Shown here piece after piece: positions 22,859 through 31,300 of a stretch of 48,088 nucleotides of DNA (position 1 is its first letter; each line of letters opens with the position of its first letter). The notes beneath the pieces were generated by a model. It was not told where the DNA came from and made no database searches. It was given only the letters and a program-made list of their open reading frames with translations. Position numbers and translations under genes: made by a program. Source of the stretch: Candidatus Rubneribacter avistercoris (GTDB lineage Bacteria; Actinomycetota; Coriobacteriia; Coriobacteriales; Eggerthellaceae); contig DXCU01000049.1 of assembly GCA_019115845.1 (NCBI GenBank), forward strand, positions 1-48,088. The letters run 5' to 3'.

Positions 22859-24760
22859 TCACTCCTCCGTATCCGCGGCCCTTTGTCGTCCGGCGGCGGC
22901 ATCCGACGAACCGTCATGCTCCCCGCCGTCCGCGCCCTCGCCTTTTTGGCGGGCCTCTTCCTCCATCAGGCGCCACACCAGGCGCTCGAACGCATCGTCT
23001 TCCTCGGTGCGCGTGACGGCGCGCTCCACCGCCGCTTCGCCGTCCTCGCGCAGAAGCACATCCAGCGCACCCTCCAAAGGCGGCTCGCCCACTTTACGGA
23101 AGAACTCCTCCTGCACCTTCTCAACCAGATCGTAGCGGCCTTCGTCCTGCAGCACGCGCACCACCTCGGCGCGCACCGCCTCGCGCACGTCCCTCACGGA
23201 GCCGCCGCCCAAAAGGCCCGTCGGGCCAAGGTCAACCCTGACTTCGAAGATGTTGCGCCGTCCCTTCGCCGCTTCAACGCGCTTGCGCAGCTCATCGTCC
23301 ATGCGCAGCAGCTCCTCGCTGGCGAGCACGTCGTTGCGGTCGGCCGTCTGCAGGTTGTTGCCGCTCTCGGCCACGGACAGGTACGCCACGCCGCTGCGAT
23401 GCGCAGCCTTCGCCTGCAGGAACAAAAACAGAAAGCCCACGATGCCGGCCAGAAGCGATGCCGAAAGGATGCCCAGTTTGGCCGTGGCCACGTGCATCTC
23501 GTCGGTGAACGCGAGGTTGGCCACGAAGATGGCCATGGTGAAGCCCACGCCGCCCAGAATGGACGCGCCCAGCATGTGCAGCCAGTTCACGTTCTCCGGC
23601 AACGACGCGAGCTTGGTCTTCACAATGACGAGGCTCATGAGCATGATCCCGATCGGCTTGCCCAGAAGAAGGCCCAGCATCACGCCGTAGAGCACCGGAT
23701 CGGTCAGCATGGACCCCACATCTATACCCGTGAAGCTGACGTCGGCGTTCGTGAGGGCGAACAGCGGCAGGACGCCGAAGTACACCCACGGGTAAAGCTT
23801 GCGCTCCAAGCGCGTGGCCGGCGGCACCACCTGACGCGCCACCTGGGACAGCGCCGCCACCGTCTCCAGATAGTCGCCCTGGGCGATAACGGGCGTCTCG
23901 GGCCGGAACACGTCGCGGGCCTCGCGCACCTTGTCGCCCGACCACGCGACGAACCCGCGCAGGTTCACGCGCGATCCCGACGGAATGGTGAACGCCAGCA
24001 GCACGCCGGCGATGGTGGAGTGCACGCCCGACATGAACACGCAGTACCACAGCACGACGCCCACCAGGATGTACGGAACCAGCGAATAGATATGGCCGCG
24101 GTTCATGGCCATGAGCACCACCATGACGACCGCCGCGGCAGCCAGCCAGAACGGCGACGGGCTTTGGCCGTAGAAGATCGCGATCACCAGGATGGCTATG
24201 ATGTCGTCGGCCACGGCGAGTGTGCTCAAAAACACGCGCACGCCGCTTGGCACGCGGTTGCCCAGAAGCGCCAAAACACCCAGCGCGAAGGCGATGTCGG
24301 TGGCGGTGGGCACGCCCCAGCCGTGCGACGTCGCCGGGTTGCCCGCGTTGAACAGCAGGTAGATGACGATGGGAGCCAGCACGCCCCCTACGGCCGCCAT
24401 GATGGGCAGCAGGGCTTGGCGGATGTTCGTGAGTTCGCCCACCGTCAGCTCGTACTTGACCTCCAAGCCCACCAGCAGGAAGAACACCGCCATGAAAATA
24501 TCGTTGATGATGTGGGCCATCGACATGCTGGCATGCTGCTCGCCAAGCAAAAAGCCCACCTCGGTGTGCCAGAACTCCAAGAACGGCCCGTAAGCTCCCG
24601 AGTTCGCCACAACAAGCGCCACCACGGCTGCCAGCAGCATGACGCCGGCTGCTTTGGTGGAGGAATGGGTGAACTGGAGAAGCTTGCGATAGCGGGCTTG
24701 ATGACCCTGGACTTCGCTGATGAAAATGCGCTGAGCGCCGTCGTTGTGCGTGTCGGCCAT
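22859..24760 (-). CDS. nhaA: Na+/H+ antiporter NhaA with long C-terminal extension
   Basis: Protein of 633 residues. Residues 1-450 are a full NhaA: VPTATDIAFALG (D155, equivalent to E. coli D133) and AVADD (D185-D186, equivalent to D163-D164) are the ion-binding residues. Residues about 455-633 are an extra soluble, highly charged cytoplasmic region rich in E, R and V, not the thioredoxin-like domain found on some actinobacterial NhaA. I chose the ATG at 24760: it has GGGAGG upstream, and a GATAAT -10 (24799-24794) lies downstream of the alternative ATG at 24805. It is first in an operon with glmU. Confidence 0.92.
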   Translation of the reverse strand: MADTHNDGAQRIFISEVQGHQARYRKLLQFTHSSTKAAGVMLLAAVVALVVANSGAYGPFLEFWHTEVGFLLGEQHASMSMAHIINDIFMAVFFLLVGLEVKYELTVGELTNIRQALLPIMAAVGGVLAPIVIYLLFNAGNPATSHGWGVPTATDIAFALGVLALLGNRVPSGVRVFLSTLAVADDIIAILVIAIFYGQSPSPFWLAAAAVVMVVLMAMNRGHIYSLVPYILVGVVLWYCVFMSGVHSTIAGVLLAFTIPSGSRVNLRGFVAWSGDKVREARDVFRPETPVIAQGDYLETVAALSQVARQVVPPATRLERKLYPWVYFGVLPLFALTNADVSFTGIDVGSMLTDPVLYGVMLGLLLGKPIGIMLMSLVIVKTKLASLPENVNWLHMLGASILGGVGFTMAIFVANLAFTDEMHVATAKLGILSASLLAGIVGFLFLFLQAKAAHRSGVAYLSVAESGNNLQTADRNDVLASEELLRMDDELRKRVEAAKGRRNIFEVRVDLGPTGLLGGGSVRDVREAVRAEVVRVLQDEGRYDLVEKVQEEFFRKVGEPPLEGALDVLLREDGEAAVERAVTRTEEDDAFERLVWRLMEEEARQKGEGADGGEHDGSSDAAAGRQRAADTEE

Positions 24761-24889
24761 GTTCGTTTTGCCTCCCGGATAGGTAATTTCTGTATTATCC
24801 CCCATCTTCGTCGCCCCCGTCCATCCCTCGCACGTTTTTAAACCGATTTCATACGCGCGGCAAAATGCCCGGGCAATTCGCAGGGTTTT

Positions 24890-25004
24890 GCGTTATCCTG
24901 TACCCATCAGCTTCGACGTGAGGAGTCGGCTTGGAGCGTGCGAGAAAGGCATACCGTGTCTGTCCGCATAGCCTGGGGCGCTGCTTGCAGTCGGGCTGTT
25001 TTTT
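24890..25004 (+). ncRNA. Structured leader or small RNA upstream of hpf
   Basis: After a possible TATCCT -10 (24894-24899) the sequence can form an AGC..CGAC/GTCG..GCT hairpin (about 24910-24932), then a TGCG/CGCA closed region, then a terminator-like stem with AGCC/GGCT and CTGC/GCAG followed by TTTTTT (about 24970-25004). It ends 29 bp before the hpf ATG. It may attenuate hpf or be a free sRNA. It matches no family I can name. Confidence 0.4.
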
Positions 25005-25032
25005 ATTCGCCACGAGGTAAGAGGTGATCGCC

Positions 25033-25605
25033 ATGAGCATTACCGTCGCCGGACGCAAAATGCCTGTAACCGATGCACTGCGTCAGTACGCCGAGGAGAA
25101 GATCGGCAACTCCATGAAGGTCATGGACATCGACCCGCTGGTGGCCGAGGTCGTCCTGTTCGTCGAGAAAAACCCCGCCAACCCCCGCCCCGCCTGCTGC
25201 GAGGTGACGCTGCGCACGAAGGGCCACATCATCCGCGTGGAGGAGAGCGAGGAGGACATGTACGCGGCCATCGACGTGGCCGCCGCCAAGGTGGTCCGCC
25301 AGCTGCGCAAGTACAAGACGAAGGTCATCGACCGCAAGCTGCGCGCCGAGGACGAGACCATCCGCACGCAGACCGCCGGCGCCGAGCTGGACGTCGAGGG
25401 ACTCATGGAGGAGCTGTCCGCCGACGATGCGGTGGTGCGCGTGAAGGAGATCGTCTTCGAGCCGCTCACCGAGGAGGAGGCGCTCGTGAAGATAGATCTT
25501 CTGGGACATGACTTCTTCGCCTACACCGACCGCGACACCGGACTCGTGAACGTGCTGTACCGTCGCGACGACGGCGGCTACGGCTTGCTCAAGCAGACGG
25601 ACTAG
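25033..25605 (+). CDS. hpf: Ribosome hibernation-promoting factor, long form
   Basis: Protein of 190 residues. The N-terminal S30AE/RaiA fold (SITVAGRKMPVTDALRQYAEEKI ... IRVEESEEDMYAAIDVAAAKVVRQLRKYK) binds the 30S decoding region. The C-terminal domain (about 125-185, KEIVFEPLTEEEALVKIDLLGHDFFAYTDRDTG in outline) dimerises ribosomes into 100S particles in stationary phase. The ATG at 25033 has AGAGGTGA upstream; a GTG at 25024 is an alternative. A structured leader precedes it and an intrinsic terminator follows. Confidence 0.93.
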   Translation: MSITVAGRKMPVTDALRQYAEEKIGNSMKVMDIDPLVAEVVLFVEKNPANPRPACCEVTLRTKGHIIRVEESEEDMYAAIDVAAAKVVRQLRKYKTKVIDRKLRAEDETIRTQTAGAELDVEGLMEELSADDAVVRVKEIVFEPLTEEEALVKIDLLGHDFFAYTDRDTGLVNVLYRRDDGGYGLLKQTD

Positions 25606-25636
25606 CCCGCAGAAGGCGTGAGGCCAAACAACGCAG

Positions 25637-25665
25637 GCGGCCCCTCGTGCGAGGGGTCGCTTTTT
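25637..25665 (+). terminator. Terminator of hpf
   Basis: GCGGCCCCTC and GAGGGGTCGC form a stem around GTGC, followed by TTTTT (25661-25665). Confidence 0.9.
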
Positions 25666-25738
25666 CATGCAGGCGACACGAGGCGCACCGCCGGATGTGC
25701 TACCATAGGTCCGCCAACTTCAAGGAAAGGACGGGACC

Positions 25739-25957
25739 ATGGCCACCATCGACACCATCAAGAACGTGCTGCAGGAGAACCTCGACATCGACCCGGCCAC
25801 CGTGGAGGAGTCTTCGACGTTCGAGTCGCTCGGCATCGATTCGCTCGACATGGTGGAGCTCATCTGCGACCTCGAGGAAGCCTGCGAGGTTGACTTCGGC
25901 GAGCCCGAAGGACTTGCCACCGTGGGCGACCTTGTGAGCTACATCGACTCGCTGTAG
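25739..25957 (+). CDS. acpP: Acyl carrier protein
   Basis: Acidic protein of 72 residues. GIDSLDMVELI holds the serine (S35) that receives 4'-phosphopantetheine. Length and pattern match type II fatty-acid ACP. AAAGGA lies upstream of the ATG. It stands alone between two terminators, away from other fab genes, so it could also serve a separate acyl pathway; a general role in fatty-acid synthesis is the simplest reading. Confidence 0.93.
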   Translation: MATIDTIKNVLQENLDIDPATVEESSTFESLGIDSLDMVELICDLEEACEVDFGEPEGLATVGDLVSYIDSL

Positions 25958-25967
25958 TCTGTTGCCC

Positions 25968-26026
25968 GCCGGCTTTCGAAGCCGGCCGATACTGCGAAAG
26001 GCCCGCCAAGCGACGGGCCTTTCGCA
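25968..26026 (+). terminator. Double hairpin terminator of acpP
   Basis: A first hairpin GCCGGCTT/AAGCCGGC (25968-25986) is followed by a perfect 13-bp stem TGCGAAAGGCCCG (25993-26005) with 26014-26026. The 3' arm contains CCTTTCGC. Confidence 0.8.
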
Positions 26027-26048
26027 TGTCCGGGCAGTCTTGGCGCGC

Positions 26049-26134
26049 CTGGCCTCAGGCTGCGAGCCGGCGAGTCCCTCCGCCTCGGGCAACCCTGGCA
26101 TATCTGGCCCCAGGCCGCGAGCCGCCGGGTCCCC
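26049..26134. repeat. Imperfect direct repeat, two copies of about 31 bp
   Basis: 26049-26079 and 26104-26134 share CTGGCC-CAGGC-GCGAGCCG and differ at a few positions, 55 bp apart. No function is apparent. Confidence 0.6.
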
Positions 26135-26457
26135 TTGCCGCTTTTTGCCCCACTTCTTCCTTCGCTCCCCCATCCGCACCATTCAACGGTAACGAATCCA
26201 GAACTTCTAGCGATATTTACCGAAGTGGATCGCTTGCGATCATCCTGGCGGCCTTTTCGCTCTAGCGGTAGACAAAAGTTGCTAATTCCTTACCGCAATG
26301 TCCAGCACCAGCGCATGAAGATCAAGCGTGCGCGACGCCCGGGCATACGGCAGGGCGGGGCCGCACGCCCTGCTTGCGCAGACCGAGCGCGCAGCCGAAC
26401 GCGCGCCGGGGGCGCCGGCCCACACAAGCCGACGCCCCGCCCATCAACCGCTTCGCC
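26135..26457. other. Non-coding AT-richer island with dyads
   Basis: No gene is seen in the convergent gap between acpP and the flavoprotein gene. It holds CGGTAA/TTACCG (26187-26192, 26217-26222), the hairpin GATCGC-TT-GCGATC (26228-26241) and GCGGTA/TACCGC (26265-26270, 26291-26296). A similar CGGTAA/TTACCG dyad occurs at 47801-47844. Confidence 0.55.
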
Positions 26458-27966
26458 TTACCCCAGCGCGGCGCCCGCAGCGTTGGCGCCGGCGAAGCGG
26501 CCGGAAGTGTAGGACCAGTTGAGGCCGCATCCGCCCGCAGGATAGTCGTCGTAGATGAACGTGCCGCAGCACACCTCGCCCGCAGAGTACAGGTTGGGAA
26601 TGGGCTGGCCCGCCGCATCGAGCACCTGGAACTGCGTGTTCACGCGATACCCGCCGAAGCTGCCATGAGTGCACACGCCCATGGTGAGCACATAGTAGGG
26701 CGCTTTGACAAGCGGCACAAGGTTGTCGGCTTTCTTCTTGAACTGGGCGTCCTCGCCCGCTGCCGCCAGCGCGTTGTACGCGTCGAGCGCCTCCTGCGCC
26801 CGCGCGCCGTCTATCCCAAGCGCCTCGGCGGCCTCGGCCACCGTCTGGCCCTGCGCGAACATGCCCTGCTCCAAGCCGAACTCCAGCTTCGAGCGCAGGC
26901 CGTCGTCCAGCGCGTCCACCATGGCCTGATCGTACACCGCAAAGAACTTTTGGTCGTCGAAATGCGCCACGTCGTAGTAGATGTCGTGCGTCTGGCCGCC
27001 CTCGTTGGCGAAACGCTCCCCCGCGCTCGTGATCCAGAGCGCTTTGCTGCTGATGAGCTTGGACTGCCCCGGCTCCACCGGACACGCGAGGATGCCGTTC
27101 GTGCCGCCGTGCCCCACGTAGTCCGCGCCAATATCGAGGCCCATCTGCAGGCCCTCGCCCGTGCAGCCCACGCCCACCTCGGTGTACACGCCGGAATAAT
27201 CGGGGCAGTACTCGTCTATCATGCCCTCGTTGCGGCAGAACCCGCCCGTGGCGACCACGATGCTTTTCGCACGGTACTGCACAAGCTCTCCGCTGCCGCG
27301 CCGCGCCAGCACGCCCACCACAGCGCCCGCCTCGTCCGTCACAAGCGACTCCGCCGCAGTGCCGAAATGGAACTCGACGCCCTTTTCCTGGGCGAACTGC
27401 GTCACCGCGCGCAAGGCGTCCATGGCGTTGTTCGCGCAGTTGTGAGCGCGCGGCACAGGGTCGGTGCCCTTCTTGGACACCGTCTCCTTGAACGGCACGC
27501 CCAGCTCACCGGCAAGCCAGTCGATGGTTTCGCCAAAGTGCTCGGCGCAAAACTCCTGCACGTCGTAGTCCAGCTTGTCGCCTCCGCGCGAGAGGAAGTA
27601 GTCGAGCAGGCCGGACGGATCGTCCTCGACGCCGGCGGCTTTTTGAAGCTGCGTGCCCGCGCCGTAGAACGTGCCGATGGCAAGCGAGCTGGACCCCGCA
27701 AGCCACGCCATCTTCTCCACGAGCACCGTCTTGGCCCCCGCCTCCGCCGCGTGGCCCGCCGCGGTCACGCCGGCGCCGCCTCCGCCGAGCACCAGCACGT
27801 CGCACTCTTTTGTTTCGCGCGCCTCGGTGGCGGCGGCCTGCTGCGGCGTGCAGCCGAACAAGCTGCCGAACGCCATGGCGGCCGCACCGCCTGCAGCCAG
27901 CTTCGCGAACTGCCGGCGCGTGAGGGCCGTCCCCGCAACCCGCTTACTCATCGTCGCATCCTCCAT
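26458..27966 (-). CDS. Exported FAD-dependent reductase (fumarate-reductase-like)
   Basis: Protein of 502 residues. A Tat signal TRRQFAKL (residues 16-23) is followed by a hydrophobic stretch ending FGC (C39), a possible lipoprotein site. FAD_binding_2 begins near 54 with VLVLGGGGAGV (GGGGAG at 61-66). It lacks FMN_bind domains, so electrons must come from a separate cytochrome or flavoprotein. The start at 27966 has GGGGAGGAG nine bases upstream; ATG 27951 with its own GGAGG is an alternative. It is divergent from a LuxR-type regulator (28207). Such proteins reduce diverse organic acids, drugs or steroids in this bacterial group; the substrate here is unknown. Confidence 0.9.
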   Translation of the reverse strand: MEDATMSKRVAGTALTRRQFAKLAAGGAAAMAFGSLFGCTPQQAAATEARETKECDVLVLGGGGAGVTAAGHAAEAGAKTVLVEKMAWLAGSSSLAIGTFYGAGTQLQKAAGVEDDPSGLLDYFLSRGGDKLDYDVQEFCAEHFGETIDWLAGELGVPFKETVSKKGTDPVPRAHNCANNAMDALRAVTQFAQEKGVEFHFGTAAESLVTDEAGAVVGVLARRGSGELVQYRAKSIVVATGGFCRNEGMIDEYCPDYSGVYTEVGVGCTGEGLQMGLDIGADYVGHGGTNGILACPVEPGQSKLISSKALWITSAGERFANEGGQTHDIYYDVAHFDDQKFFAVYDQAMVDALDDGLRSKLEFGLEQGMFAQGQTVAEAAEALGIDGARAQEALDAYNALAAAGEDAQFKKKADNLVPLVKAPYYVLTMGVCTHGSFGGYRVNTQFQVLDAAGQPIPNLYSAGEVCCGTFIYDDYPAGGCGLNWSYTSGRFAGANAAGAALG

Positions 27967-28060
27967 AGTCTTCGCTCCTCCCCTTCGCAACGGCCTCGCA
28001 TCCGTCGCAACGATTGTTCGATGAACCCACCTTAGCGCCGCCATCGGCAAGCGAAGAAGC

Positions 28061-28111
28061 CACCTTCCGGGTGAAACGCCAACGCGCGACAGGCATTTCA
28101 CCCGGAAGGTG
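28061..28111. promoter_or_regulatory. Perfect 16-bp inverted repeat in divergent promoter region
   Basis: CACCTTCCGGGTGAAA (28061-28076) and its exact complement (28096-28111) are separated by 19 nt. Each arm itself contains a CACC...GGTG dyad, so it may be two binding sites facing each other. It lies between the flavoprotein gene and its LuxR-type regulator and is the best operator candidate for that regulator. Confidence 0.7.
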
Positions 28112-28206
28112 TGAAGGCGCGAAGGGCGAGGCGGCGCGCAAGGCTGATCCGCTCGTATATAATGCGAAAGACGAAATCCCCCACGACCCGACGAGACGAG
28201 GTGCCC

Positions 28207-29706
28207 ATGACGCAAGCCGCCGCAGCAAGCCTATCGCCGCTTGCCCGCATCGCGGAGACGTGCGGTGCGTTCATGCCGGCGTTCTTGGGGCTGGCAGCCA
28301 CGCGCGTGTGGCTGCAGGTGAACCATTTCGCGTCCTACTCGTCAAGCGACGATGGGATGCTCACCGTGGTCTGCCAGCTGTTCTACGGCCTGATGATGGT
28401 CGCGGGCGGACTGGCGGCGTTGCGCAGGCCGTCCGCAAAGCGCGAACGGCAGACGGTGGCTTGGCTCGGGTTCGGCATCATGACGTTTTCCACCGTGCTC
28501 ATCATGACCGGAAAGGAGGCGGGCTCGCCCGACATCCTTTTGGTCGCCGGCGTGCTGGCCGGCGTGGGCGGGGCGCTCGGGGGCGGCATGTGGACGATGG
28601 CCTACGTGCGCCTCGGCATGCACCAGGCGGTGCTGTACGGGTTCTTGTCGCTGGCGCTCGGATCCGCCGGCGGCTTGGCGGTCAGCTTCCTGCCCGACGC
28701 GCTCGGCTACACGGTGAGCATGTTCATGCCCGCCATCGCGCTTCTGTGCTACCAGCGCGCGCTCAAGGCCGACGTGGGCGACATCCCCGCGCCCGAGCCC
28801 GTGTACGACCGCGAGCCGCGCTCCACCATGCTGCTCATCTTCGGCGGGCTGGCGGTGTTCGGCCTGGCCCTTGGCGTGTCGAGGGGCTTTCCCGCAGGAG
28901 AGCCCGTGCCCATGGACGCGATGCAGCGCATCGTGCACCAGATGGGCGTGGTGGCCATCAGCCTGTTCGTCATCTGGTGGGCCATCGTGAAGCGCAAGCG
29001 GCTGAGCTTCTCGTTTCTGTGGCGCATCGAGATCATGCTGGTGGCGGCGGGCATGCTCGTGCTGTCGGTGTTCCCGGGCCATCTCACGGAGCTGGCCGTG
29101 GCCGTGGTCAACATCGCCGACACGCTCATGCTGGGCGTGCTGTGGGTGACGCTGCAGGACGTCGCGCGCCACACCACCGTGAGCGCGTACGCCGTGTACG
29201 GCTTCGCATGGGCCGCGCGCGTGCTGGCGCGCGATGCGGGGCGCGTGCTCATCATGGCGCTGGGAGCTGCGGGCCTGACGTCGTACGCGGCGGGCGCGGT
29301 GGTGGGCATCGTGGTGTTCGCGCTGGCCACGAGCATGGTGATCCTGCTCTCGGACGGCATCCCGCGCATCCGGCCGCTGTTCGCCGAGGACGCGCGGCCC
29401 GCTTCGCGCCCGCTCCGTCCGCATCCGGCGCCCGATCCCGAAGCGTCCGCAAACGCGATCAGGCGCACCGCCCCTGCGGATACGGCGGTTGGCGATTGGC
29501 TGCGCGAAACGTTCGACCTGTCCGAGCGCGAGACGGAGGTGGCGCTGCTCATTGCGCAGGGTCGCAGCAAAACCTACATCGCCGAACAGCTCTACCTCTC
29601 CGAGAACACCGTGCGCACCCACGCCAAGAACGCCTACGCCAAAATGGGCGTGCACTCCAAGCAAGCGCTCATCGATCTAGTCAGCGACACGAAGGGGCGC
29701 ATCTGA
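28207..29706 (+). CDS. LuxR-type regulator with membrane sensor domain
   Basis: Protein of 499 residues. About 12 hydrophobic segments fill residues 10-390. A Pro/Arg-rich linker leads to a C-terminal LuxR HTH (LSERETEVALLIAQGRS, then NTVRTHAKNAYAKMGVHSKQALIDL). The ATG at 28207 has GAGG five bases upstream; an in-frame ATG at 28111 falls inside the inverted repeat. It is divergent from the FAD-dependent reductase gene and probably controls it. A sister of the LuxR proteins at 15905 and 38549. Confidence 0.92.
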   Translation: MTQAAAASLSPLARIAETCGAFMPAFLGLAATRVWLQVNHFASYSSSDDGMLTVVCQLFYGLMMVAGGLAALRRPSAKRERQTVAWLGFGIMTFSTVLIMTGKEAGSPDILLVAGVLAGVGGALGGGMWTMAYVRLGMHQAVLYGFLSLALGSAGGLAVSFLPDALGYTVSMFMPAIALLCYQRALKADVGDIPAPEPVYDREPRSTMLLIFGGLAVFGLALGVSRGFPAGEPVPMDAMQRIVHQMGVVAISLFVIWWAIVKRKRLSFSFLWRIEIMLVAAGMLVLSVFPGHLTELAVAVVNIADTLMLGVLWVTLQDVARHTTVSAYAVYGFAWAARVLARDAGRVLIMALGAAGLTSYAAGAVVGIVVFALATSMVILLSDGIPRIRPLFAEDARPASRPLRPHPAPDPEASANAIRRTAPADTAVGDWLRETFDLSERETEVALLIAQGRSKTYIAEQLYLSENTVRTHAKNAYAKMGVHSKQALIDLVSDTKGRI

Positions 29707-29876
29707 CATCCCGCCCTTCCGCCTGCGCGCAGGCGGAATACGCTGCACGACCACGACCAGGCCAAACGCGCCGCAGCCTACACGCCTTTCTTTCATCGGC
29801 GGGCTGGAGGCGCGCCAACCGATGCGCTTCGCCCGCCATCGTAGCATGCGCAAGCGCAAGCCGCCTGAAGCGCCGC

Positions 29877-31229
29877 TCAGCCGTTATCCCGGGCAGGCGC
29901 GCCGCCCGACCAACGCGCAAGGGCCCGCTTGACGGATGCGACCGAGTACAGACTGCCGAACGCGCACACCACGCCGCTCGCGCCGGCCAGATCGGCCGCC
30001 CGCTCCACCGCCTCGTCGAAGGTCCGGGCTTCATGGGACCTCACGCAGGCCGAGCAGCCCAAAAGGTCCTGGCCCGTCCAGCGGATGGCGCGCGCCAGCT
30101 TGCACGCGGGAAGCGCCCGCGGGTTGGGCGGCTCCACCGCCACGAAGGCGCCGCCCAGCGCCAGCACCTCCTCCAGCATGGCGGGATAGTCCTTGTCCTC
30201 CAGAACCCCGATGATGAACACAGGCTTGACGTCGGGAAACACCTCCTGCAAGGACTCGGCGAGGGCATGCGTGCCCTGGGGGTTGTGCCCGCCGTCCACC
30301 ACGAACGTCGGCCGCCCCTCCCCCTGCGGCAGCACTTCAAAGCGGCCCGGCCACTCGGCCTGCCGGATGCCCGCCCGCAGCGCCTCGTCGGACACCTCCC
30401 ATCCGCGCCGGCGCAGCGCGCCCGCCGCCTCGATGGCAAGCGCCGCGTTCGCCGGCTGGTAGCATCCCAGAAGGCGCGTCTCGAACGCCGAGCCGCAGTA
30501 CGCGAACGTGCGGACCGGCCCGTCCACACGCCACTTGACCGGGCCGGTTTCCAGGCTTTCCCATGCAGGCACGGTCAGCTCGTCTCCGCAGGCGCGGGCG
30601 ACGCGCGCGACCACGTCCATGGCCTCGGACTCCTGCGGCCACGACACCACGGCCGAACCCGGCTTCACGATGCCGGCCTTCTCGCCCGCGACGGCGGCAA
30701 GCGTGCCGCCCAACAGCGCCGTATGGTCCAGCCCGATGCGCGCGATGACCGCCACCTCGGGCGCGTCAATGACGTTCGTGGAGTCCAAGCGCCCGCCAAG
30801 GCCCACCTCCAGCACCACGATGTCGCAGCCGCTGCGCGCGAAATGCTCCAAAGCCACGGCCGTCATGAGCTCGAACTCAGTGGGATGCTCGCCTTCCAAG
30901 GACGCCACAGCTTCGGCATGCTCCCGCACGAACAGCGTCACCTCGCGCAGGTCATCTGCGGAAATGTCGCGCCCGTCCACGCGGATGCGCTCCTCGAACC
31001 GCTCGATGTAAGGGCTTGTGAACAATCCGGTTCTATACCCCGCCGCCTGCAGGATCGAGGCCAGGTAGACGCACGTGGACCCTTTGCCGTTCGTACCCGC
31101 CACATGGACGAACCTCAAGCGGTCCTGCGGACGCCCCATGCGCTCCAACAGCTCGCGGACGCGGTCAAGCCCCAGCCGCGACTCCTGCCAGCGCGGCTCG
31201 TTGATGTAGGCGATCGGATCGAACTCCAT
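29877..31229 (-). CDS. folC: Folylpolyglutamate / dihydrofolate synthase
   Basis: Protein of 450 residues adding glutamates to folates. It has the Mur-ligase-type P-loop VAGTNGKGST (43-52), FTSPYIERFEERI, LEVGLGGRLDSTNV, GLDHTALLGGT with AGEKAGI, and DGGHNPQG. The ATG at 31229 has AAGGAGG five bases upstream; the ATG at 31268 does not. It is 71 bp downstream of nfnB on the same strand, possibly the last gene of an nfnA-nfnB-folC unit. Confidence 0.95.
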   Translation of the reverse strand: MEFDPIAYINEPRWQESRLGLDRVRELLERMGRPQDRLRFVHVAGTNGKGSTCVYLASILQAAGYRTGLFTSPYIERFEERIRVDGRDISADDLREVTLFVREHAEAVASLEGEHPTEFELMTAVALEHFARSGCDIVVLEVGLGGRLDSTNVIDAPEVAVIARIGLDHTALLGGTLAAVAGEKAGIVKPGSAVVSWPQESEAMDVVARVARACGDELTVPAWESLETGPVKWRVDGPVRTFAYCGSAFETRLLGCYQPANAALAIEAAGALRRRGWEVSDEALRAGIRQAEWPGRFEVLPQGEGRPTFVVDGGHNPQGTHALAESLQEVFPDVKPVFIIGVLEDKDYPAMLEEVLALGGAFVAVEPPNPRALPACKLARAIRWTGQDLLGCSACVRSHEARTFDEAVERAADLAGASGVVCAFGSLYSVASVKRALARWSGGAPARDNG

Positions 31230-31300
31230 AGCTTCCTCCTTCGGCCAGGCCAAGGCGGACGCCCGCATGCGGCCGCAGCGTCGGCTGATTCCGCAAACCG

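Noticed and set aside
24890-25004. 6S, SRP or tmRNA gene
   Set aside because: None of the conserved cores of these RNAs is visible; only generic hairpins and a terminator.
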